From JBBAGE01 sp041655055 (lineage in GTDB: Bacteria > Pseudomonadota > Alphaproteobacteria > Rhodobacterales > Rhodobacteraceae): DNA of 13,304 nt. Positions 8,522-13,304 of the stretch are shown here, one piece after another. Within the stretch, counting starts at the first letter, position 1. Every line of letters begins with the position of its first letter. The notes under the pieces are model-generated. The model worked only from the letters and a program-made list of their open reading frames with translations, searched no databases and was not told the origin of the DNA. The stretch lies in contig JBBAGE010000057.1 in assembly GCA_041655055.1 (NCBI GenBank), positions 1 to 13,304 of the forward strand. Direction: 5' to 3'. Both the position numbers and the translations under genes were made by a program.

Positions 8522-10828
8522 TCAGCCCAGGCGGATCTTGCTGAACGGATGGCTGCGCATCCAGGTCCCCGTCAGCTTGTAGATCGCATGCGCCAGTGCC
8601 GGCGGCGGCGGGCCCATCGGCGGTTCGCCGATTTCCGAGAAACGGTAGTCACCCACCATGGCACCAAGGTGCGTATGGATTTCAAGCGGCAACAGCGGGT
8701 CATTCTGGCGCATCAGGTTATAGGTATCAAGGTTACCTTCGACCACGCGACCGTTGTTGATGTTCAGCTCTTCGTGATAGGCCGCACCCAGCGACAGGAT
8801 CACCCCGCCTTCGACCTGCTGGGCAATCGCATCGGCGTTGAAATAGCTGCCGGTATCGACCGCCACATCCACGCGCGGGATCAGGATCTCGCCGCGGCGG
8901 GTGATTTCGGCGGTAACGATGACAGCACAAGTGGTGCCGGAAAGCGGTGTCGGGCCACCTTCCTGCCGGGCTGCCATGCCCCAGTTGCCGATCGCCACAC
9001 CCTGCGCCTGACCAGACGGCAGTTCGCTGCCCCAACCGGCTTTCTCGGCCACTTCGTCAAGCAGGTTGATCCAGCTGCTGTCCTCATAGTTGGCAAGCAG
9101 TTTGCGACGGTATTCGATTGCATCGATCCCGGCTTCCTCGGCCATTTCGTTGACAAAGGTTTCCAGCATGAAGCAGTTCGAGTTGAAGACCGGGCCGCGC
9201 CATGGGCCGGTTTTCAGGTTGGTGTCAAAGTTCTGGGTCTGCACCAGATAGTTGGGAATGCCCGTCATATAGGGCGAATCCGCAATACCCGTTGTCGAGG
9301 GGCCAGAACCTGCGGTGCTGATATGCAAGGCTTCGGGATAGCCTTCGGCATCGACCTTGCCGGTCAGTTTGCCGGCCATGATCTGGCGAAAGCGGCCCTG
9401 ACGCATGCTTTCTTCGCGCGACCAGATCACCTTGATCGGTGTGCCCGGAACCGCCTTGGCAACGGCGGCGACCATGCGCACATCATCGCCAAAGACGCGG
9501 CGGCCAAAGCCGGTGCCGATCCATGTCTGATGCACGTCGATGTTTTCCGGTGCAACGCCGGTTTCATCGCCGATCACAAACAGCGCCTGTTGCGGATGCT
9601 GCGTGGGCAGCCATGCTTCAACCCGGTCTTCGGTCACCAGGGCGGTGCCGTTCAGCGGTTCCATGTTGAAGTGTTCCATATAGGGCGTCAGATATTGCGA
9701 TTCAGCCGAAGCGCCCGCCGCAATGACCCCGGCCGCATCCCCTTGGTTGACCACGATATTCGGTTCAACCGGGTTTTCGACCAGCGCATTCAGCGCGTCA
9801 TAGACTTGCTGGGTGTTTTCCCACTGCGCGCCTTCGCCATCGTCCCATTCGACCGGCAGCACATCAAGTGCGGCCTGCGCCTGCCAATAGTGATCGGCGA
9901 TCACGGCCACCGCCGCCTGCGCCGCATTGGCTGCAAACAGGCCGAATGGCGCACGCTGGCCTTCGGGCAGACCGGGGCGGACTTCGTCGGGATCGACGAC
10001 GACGACGTGACGCACACCGGGCATACCCATGACCGCATCCGCATCAACGCTGATGATCCGGCCACCATGTGCCGGCGACTGACGCAAAGCGGCGACCAGC
10101 ATGCCGGGCACCTGCACGTCAAGCCCGTAAACCGCGCTGCCGTTCAGGATCAGCGGCAATTGCAGCTTTTTCGGGGTTTCCTTGCCGATGAAGGTCCATT
10201 CCTTGTAGTCTTTTAGCGCGGGCTCTTGCTCAAGCTCGATCCCGGCTGCATCGGCGGCCACATCGCCAAAGGTCAGCGTTTCGCCGTTGGCCGTATTGGT
10301 CAGGATGCTGTTTTCCGCCACAACGCCCGAGGGTTCGACCCCCCAGCGGTTGGCCGCGGCGTGGATCAGCCGCTCGCGCGTGCTGGCAGCCAGTTGCAAG
10401 ATCATTTCCTGCGCTTCGCCACCGGTGGAACGGCCACTGAAATAGGTCAGATAGCCCGGCGCGGAATACATGCCGCCATCCTTGATATCACGGGCAACCG
10501 GCAGATATTCGCCCTTGATCAGATCCCAATCGGCGTGGAGTTCCTCTTTCACCATCATCGGCGCCGAGGTGAACGTGCCGTTGCCCATATCGGGCGTGGT
10601 GCCGCGCACGATCACGGTGTTGTCGGGCAGGATCGACAGCATTGCGGTGAATTCGGTGCCCTCGCCCTGAACCCAGGGCTGCGGATCGGTGCTGGCGGCG
10701 CCGGCTTTGCCCGCCGGCACAAGGCCCACCATCAGCCCGCCGCCGGCAACGGCGGTGGTCATGACGAAATGCCGGCGGTTGATGATCACCGGCTGGCTGG
10801 GCACCTTGAAACTAATATTCTCTCCCAT
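8522..10828 (-). CDS. Periplasmic molybdenum hydroxylase, large subunit (xanthine dehydrogenase family, IorB-like)
   Basis: A 768-residue molybdopterin-binding catalytic subunit. It starts with a Tat signal (NRRHFVMTTAVAGGGLMVG, R18-R19), so the folded cofactor-loaded enzyme is exported. Recognisable blocks include STGGEAQEM, WIGTGFGRRVFGDDV, VIWSREESMRQGRFR, GPWRGPVFNSNCFMLETFVNE and, near the end, IGEPPMGPPPPALAHAIY, whose glutamate (about E735) matches the catalytic base of the family. Length and Tat signal fit the isoquinoline 1-oxidoreductase/membrane aldehyde dehydrogenase branch, which passes electrons to cytochrome c rather than NAD or oxygen. The substrate (an aldehyde or N-heterocycle) cannot be read from sequence. 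The ATG at 10828 has GGGAGG at 10837-10842, touching the stop of the 2Fe-2S gene 14 bases upstream: a clear operon. Maturation factors (XdhC-like) are not in the window. Confidence 0.93.
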   Translation of the reverse strand: MGENISFKVPSQPVIINRRHFVMTTAVAGGGLMVGLVPAGKAGAASTDPQPWVQGEGTEFTAMLSILPDNTVIVRGTTPDMGNGTFTSAPMMVKEELHADWDLIKGEYLPVARDIKDGGMYSAPGYLTYFSGRSTGGEAQEMILQLAASTRERLIHAAANRWGVEPSGVVAENSILTNTANGETLTFGDVAADAAGIELEQEPALKDYKEWTFIGKETPKKLQLPLILNGSAVYGLDVQVPGMLVAALRQSPAHGGRIISVDADAVMGMPGVRHVVVVDPDEVRPGLPEGQRAPFGLFAANAAQAAVAVIADHYWQAQAALDVLPVEWDDGEGAQWENTQQVYDALNALVENPVEPNIVVNQGDAAGVIAAGASAESQYLTPYMEHFNMEPLNGTALVTEDRVEAWLPTQHPQQALFVIGDETGVAPENIDVHQTWIGTGFGRRVFGDDVRMVAAVAKAVPGTPIKVIWSREESMRQGRFRQIMAGKLTGKVDAEGYPEALHISTAGSGPSTTGIADSPYMTGIPNYLVQTQNFDTNLKTGPWRGPVFNSNCFMLETFVNEMAEEAGIDAIEYRRKLLANYEDSSWINLLDEVAEKAGWGSELPSGQAQGVAIGNWGMAARQEGGPTPLSGTTCAVIVTAEITRRGEILIPRVDVAVDTGSYFNADAIAQQVEGGVILSLGAAYHEELNINNGRVVEGNLDTYNLMRQNDPLLPLEIHTHLGAMVGDYRFSEIGEPPMGPPPPALAHAIYKLTGTWMRSHPFSKIRLG

Positions 10829-10842
10829 TGTCTGGTCCTCCC

Positions 10843-11295
10843 TCAGAGCAATTCGGCGGCGCGATGCACAGCCTTGCGCACGCGCAGATAGGTGCCGCAG
10901 CGGCAAACGTTATCCATCGCCTGATCGATATCGCGGTCGGACGGATTGGGGCGCTGTGCCAGCAAAGCGGCAGCGGCCATCATCTGACCCGACTGACAGA
11001 AACCGCATTGCGCGGCCTCAAGCTCTTGCCAGGCAAGCTGCACGGGGTGGGTGCTGTCCTCGGACAGGCCCTCGATCGTGGTGATCTGGGTGCCGATCGC
11101 CCGCGATGCGGGAATGTTGCACGAGCGAATCGCTTGCCCGTCAACATGCACCGTGCAGGCGCCGCATCTGTTGATGCCGCAGCCATATTTCGTGCCAGTC
11201 AGTTGCAAGTTGTCGCGCAGCACCCACAGCAGCGGGGTGGACGGATCAACGTCGATCTCGCGATCCGTTCCGTTGACGTTAAGCGTAATCGCCAT
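10843..11295 (-). CDS. Two-cluster [2Fe-2S] small subunit of the molybdenum hydroxylase (IorA-like)
   Basis: A 150-residue electron-transfer subunit. The N-terminal plant-ferredoxin-type domain binds one [2Fe-2S] cluster through C39, C44, C47 and C59 (CX4CX2CX11C). The C-terminal helical domain binds the second through C97, C100, C131 and C133 (CGFC and CRC). Both clusters are complete and the length is normal for IorA/CoxS-type subunits. It has no signal peptide, so it would leave the cell with the large subunit as a folded complex through the Tat system, as proposed for this family. I chose the ATG at 11295 because GGGAG (11304-11308) precedes it by 8 bases; an in-frame ATG at 11310 has no Shine-Dalgarno. 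It is the first gene of the leftward operon and would hand electrons to the tri-haem cytochrome c encoded divergently. Confidence 0.95.
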   Translation of the reverse strand: MAITLNVNGTDREIDVDPSTPLLWVLRDNLQLTGTKYGCGINRCGACTVHVDGQAIRSCNIPASRAIGTQITTIEGLSEDSTHPVQLAWQELEAAQCGFCQSGQMMAAAALLAQRPNPSDRDIDQAMDNVCRCGTYLRVRKAVHRAAELL

Positions 11296-11570
11296 GTGAT
11301 ATTCTCCCATTGAACGTGACCAGCGGGGCTGGTGCCTCCCAGACGCTCTGAGAACCCCGGCTGGCTGTTTTGCTGACGCCAATCGGGGCCCATCCGAGGC
11401 CTTAGGCAAAAGCCTACACCATGCGTTCGCGGTGTTTTGTAATGTATTAAATTGAAAACTCGAATGACCAACCCGGTAGGGTTGTGCTGTATTCTATGGA
11501 ATACTTGCTTTACGCTTGCGCGGCGTAAATGCGCCACGACCGCGAAGCGGCGATTCACCGGGGGGATATC
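11296..11570. promoter_or_regulatory. Divergent promoter region with four perfect dyads
   Basis: This 275-base region must contain the promoters for both arms of the redox module. It is AT-rich around 11430-11460. Perfect dyads are ACCAGC-GGG-GCTGGT (11319-11333, in the leader of the 2Fe-2S gene), TAGGC-AAAA-GCCTA (11403-11416), CAACCC-GGTA-GGGTTG (11469-11484) and GTATTC-TATG-GAATAC (11489-11504). The last two are adjacent and look like operator sites. I could not place -35/-10 elements with confidence, and no coding region is visible. Confidence 0.55.
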
Positions 11571-11933
11571 ATGCAAAAATGGCTATGTATCTGCGGCATG
11601 ATGGCTGTCTTGCTCGCGGGTCCGGTCACCGCAACCGCGCAGGAATTCCAGCCGCAGGCCGATATCGATGCCGCGCTGTCGCGGCTCGGCACGGTGGCTG
11701 GCGGTCTGGGGGGTATGGGCGGGCTTGGCATCATCCCCGAAAATGATCTGCAGGTCATTCAAGGCATGCTTGACGAGGGCGAGCGGATGATCCGACAGGC
11801 CCGTTTGCGCATGCAAGATGCCGGGGGCGACGTAACCCCGCAAGATGCCGCCTGGATCAGCGGTTATGCCCGCGCGGGCGAGGCCATGATAATGACAGTC
11901 GAAGATTTTCTGAAAGACCGGGGCTATCGCTGA
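11571..11933 (+). CDS. Small secreted protein of unknown function
   Basis: A 120-residue protein that I do not recognise. Residues 1 to about 24 (MQKWLCICGMMAVLLAGPVTATAQ) are a Sec signal peptide. The mature part starts with a Gly-rich stretch (TVAGGLGGMGGLGI) and continues as mostly amphipathic helix with charged repeats (DEGERMIRQARLRM, GYARAGEAMIMTVEDFLKDRGYR). There is no haem, metal or other cofactor motif, and no cysteine after the signal peptide. The frame is open to an ATG at 11529, but the ATG at 11571 starts the signal peptide and has a G-rich Shine-Dalgarno (GGGGGG, about 6 bases upstream). It is the first gene of the rightward arm, 46 bases before the tri-haem cytochrome, so it may be an accessory or assembly factor of the periplasmic dehydrogenase. 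That role is inference from position only. Confidence 0.75.
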   Translation: MQKWLCICGMMAVLLAGPVTATAQEFQPQADIDAALSRLGTVAGGLGGMGGLGIIPENDLQVIQGMLDEGERMIRQARLRMQDAGGDVTPQDAAWISGYARAGEAMIMTVEDFLKDRGYR

Positions 11934-11938
11934 CCCGG

Positions 11939-11952
11939 GCGCGAAAACGCGC
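11939..11952 (+). repeat. Small hairpin between the secreted protein and cytochrome genes
   Basis: GCGCG (11939-11943) and CGCGC (11948-11952) close an AAAA loop, five bases after the stop codon of the secreted protein. With no T tract it is more likely an mRNA-processing or stability element in an operon than a terminator. Confidence 0.35.
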
Positions 11953-11979
11953 ATACAGGCTGAGGGAACAGGAAGAAGA

Positions 11980-13290
11980 ATGACAATAATCCGTATTCTG
12001 GCCGCCGTGGTGGTCATTGGTATCATTGGGGCCGCCGGGGCTTATCTCTGGGCGGTCAGCCCGTCCACGATTGCCGCAGTCGCCCCCCCCGACCCCGCCA
12101 GCTTTGACCGCGATCTGGTCGATCGTGGCGAAATGCTGGCCTCGGCCGGCGATTGTGTCGTGTGCCACACCGCCAGCGGCGGACAGGAAAATGCCGGCGG
12201 GTTGCCGCTGCCCACGCCGTTCGGGACGCTCTATTCCACCAATATCACGCCCGATGTTGAAACCGGGATCGGCGCCTGGTCCGAGGAAGCATTCCGGCGC
12301 GCGATGAAACAGGGGCTCGACCGCGAAGGCAACCACCTCTATCCCGCGTTTCCCTATGACAATTTTACCAAGGTCACCGACGAAGATATCGGCGCCATCT
12401 ATGCCTATCTGATGAGCCAGCCCGCCGTTGCCAACACGCCGCCGGCCAACGAGCTGCCCTTTCCGTTCAGCTTCCGCCCGGTTCTGGCGGGTTGGAAACT
12501 GCTGTTTCTGGATCAGACCCCCTTTACCCCCGATCCGGCGCTGAATGACGAAGAAAACCGGGGCAAATACCTGGTCGAGGGGCTGGGCCATTGCGGCGCC
12601 TGCCACACGCCGCGCAATGCCTTTGGCGCGGTCAAGGCCGATATGCCGATGGGCGGCGCCGAGGCCGAAGGCTGGTGGGTGCCGCCGCTGGCCAGCTATT
12701 CGATCTCGCCCATGCCATGGGAAATGGATGATTACGTGAACTACATGTTCGACGGCTGGAGCGAAAAGCACGGCATCGCCGCCGGCCCGATGGCGCCGAT
12801 CATCGACCATCTTTTTGATGTGGATGAAGACGACGTTTACGCCATCGCCGCCTATCTGGCCGCGATCACGCCCGAACGCGAACCGACCATGACAATGGAA
12901 AGCGCCGAGGCCAAGGATTGGCGCGAGGCCGAACGTGCCGGCGGCGAAAACGCCCCCACCGATGCGGCCTTGCTGCGCGGCGAAGAAATGTTCGCCCGCG
13001 AATGTTCGCGCTGTCACAAGGAACGGGTGGCGGAATCGCAACCCGCATCGCTGGCGCTGACGGCGGCGATGAATGCGCCTGATGCGCGCAATTTCCTGCA
13101 TGTGGTGCGCGACGGTATTCGCCCGCCCCTGCCATCGAACCAACGGACGATGACCGGCATCGCGATGGGTGTCACCGATCAGGATCTGATCGATCTGGCG
13201 GCCTTTTCGCGCTGGCGGTTCACGGATCTGCCCGCCTGGGAAAACATCCCCGGCGATCTCGAAGACGTAAAGGCGATGAGCCACAACTGA
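11980..13290 (+). CDS. Membrane-anchored tri-haem cytochrome c (dehydrogenase electron acceptor subunit)
   Basis: A 436-residue cytochrome. One N-terminal hydrophobic segment (about residues 4-26, IIRILAAVVVIGIIGAAGAY) either anchors it in the inner membrane or is a signal peptide. Three haem c sites follow: CVVCH (C59-H63), CGACH (C205-H209) and CSRCH (C342-H346), spaced as three consecutive cytochrome c domains. This matches the cytochrome subunit of membrane alcohol dehydrogenase (AdhB) and of AldFGH/IorAB-type molybdenum dehydrogenases, which collects electrons and passes them to quinone or oxidase. The ATG at 11980 has an AGGAAG-type Shine-Dalgarno just upstream. Given the divergent Mo hydroxylase genes, it is the probable physiological electron acceptor of that enzyme, though it could also serve another dehydrogenase encoded downstream. 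Confidence 0.93.
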   Translation: MTIIRILAAVVVIGIIGAAGAYLWAVSPSTIAAVAPPDPASFDRDLVDRGEMLASAGDCVVCHTASGGQENAGGLPLPTPFGTLYSTNITPDVETGIGAWSEEAFRRAMKQGLDREGNHLYPAFPYDNFTKVTDEDIGAIYAYLMSQPAVANTPPANELPFPFSFRPVLAGWKLLFLDQTPFTPDPALNDEENRGKYLVEGLGHCGACHTPRNAFGAVKADMPMGGAEAEGWWVPPLASYSISPMPWEMDDYVNYMFDGWSEKHGIAAGPMAPIIDHLFDVDEDDVYAIAAYLAAITPEREPTMTMESAEAKDWREAERAGGENAPTDAALLRGEEMFARECSRCHKERVAESQPASLALTAAMNAPDARNFLHVVRDGIRPPLPSNQRTMTGIAMGVTDQDLIDLAAFSRWRFTDLPAWENIPGDLEDVKAMSHN

Positions 13291-13304
13291 CGGAGCATTC
13301 AGAT
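13291..13304 (+). other. Probable ribosome binding site and start of the next gene
   Basis: After the cytochrome stop codon comes CGGAG (13291-13295), and the window ends in AT (13303-13304), which would be the first two bases of an ATG eight bases after the GGAG. A further gene in the same operon is therefore likely just outside the window; its identity is not visible. Confidence 0.45.

Noticed and set aside
8549..10216. Long open frame on the + strand (about 555 codons) opposite the Mo hydroxylase gene
   Set aside because: It is antisense to a gene with clear family motifs, is rich in His, Arg and Gly as expected for reverse reading of GC-biased codons, and has no recognisable domain.
11857..13284. 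Long open frame on the - strand opposite the tri-haem cytochrome gene
   Set aside because: The + strand frame has three CxxCH sites, a membrane segment and a ribosome binding site. The antisense frame has low-complexity His/Gly/Arg composition and no motif.
11980..13290. Cytochrome subunit of a PQQ alcohol dehydrogenase
   Set aside because: The protein family fits, but no quinoprotein gene is in the window while a complete Mo hydroxylase pair is adjacent. A quinoprotein just downstream cannot be excluded.

Overview
The window reads as chromosomal DNA of an alphaproteobacterium, most likely a Rhodobacterales (Roseobacter/Paracoccus-type) species. Supporting signs are GC-rich coding with strong G/C third positions, a VPLPA-type C-terminal sorting signal of the kind common in that order, Tat-exported periplasmic redox enzymes and a multihaem membrane cytochrome c. 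This placement is inference; no rRNA or other phylogenetic marker is present. I see no tRNA, rRNA, CRISPR array, insertion sequence or phage gene, and no gene-free stretch longer than 300 bases.

Left part (1-3826, + strand): the 3' end of a UDP-glucose 6-dehydrogenase gene is followed after one base by a UDP-glucuronate 4-epimerase. Together they would make UDP-glucuronate and then UDP-galacturonate for surface polysaccharide. Next come two tandem paralogous outer-membrane beta-barrel proteins (the second with a TTG start), then a secreted protein with a PLPA/VPLPA-CTERM sorting tail. A strong terminator-like hairpin with a T7 tract sits only 15 bases before that last gene's start codon, which suggests attenuation. 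Most of this part therefore concerns the cell surface.

Middle part (3933-7430, - strand): a complete two-HMA-domain copper-exporting P1B-1 ATPase lies 54 bases downstream of a LysR-family regulator in the same direction. A hairpin region separates it from the convergent sorting-tail gene.

Right part (7663-13304): this is the most interesting section, a divergent redox module. On the - strand, in transcription order, are a small subunit with two [2Fe-2S] clusters, a Tat-exported xanthine-dehydrogenase-family molybdenum hydroxylase large subunit, and a Tat-exported single-chain SoxY-SoxZ fusion carrier. On the + strand, facing away across a 275-base region rich in dyads, are a small secreted protein of unknown function and a membrane-anchored tri-haem cytochrome c; another gene probably starts at the last bases of the window. 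The likely electron path is substrate to Mo cofactor, to the two FeS clusters, to the tri-haem cytochrome, to the respiratory chain, as in isoquinoline 1-oxidoreductase (IorAB) and acetic-acid-bacterial AldFGH-type dehydrogenases. The SoxYZ-like carrier is the unexpected partner: no other Sox gene and no PQQ enzyme is present. A covalent thiol carrier working with a periplasmic Mo hydroxylase is the best candidate here for something not yet described.
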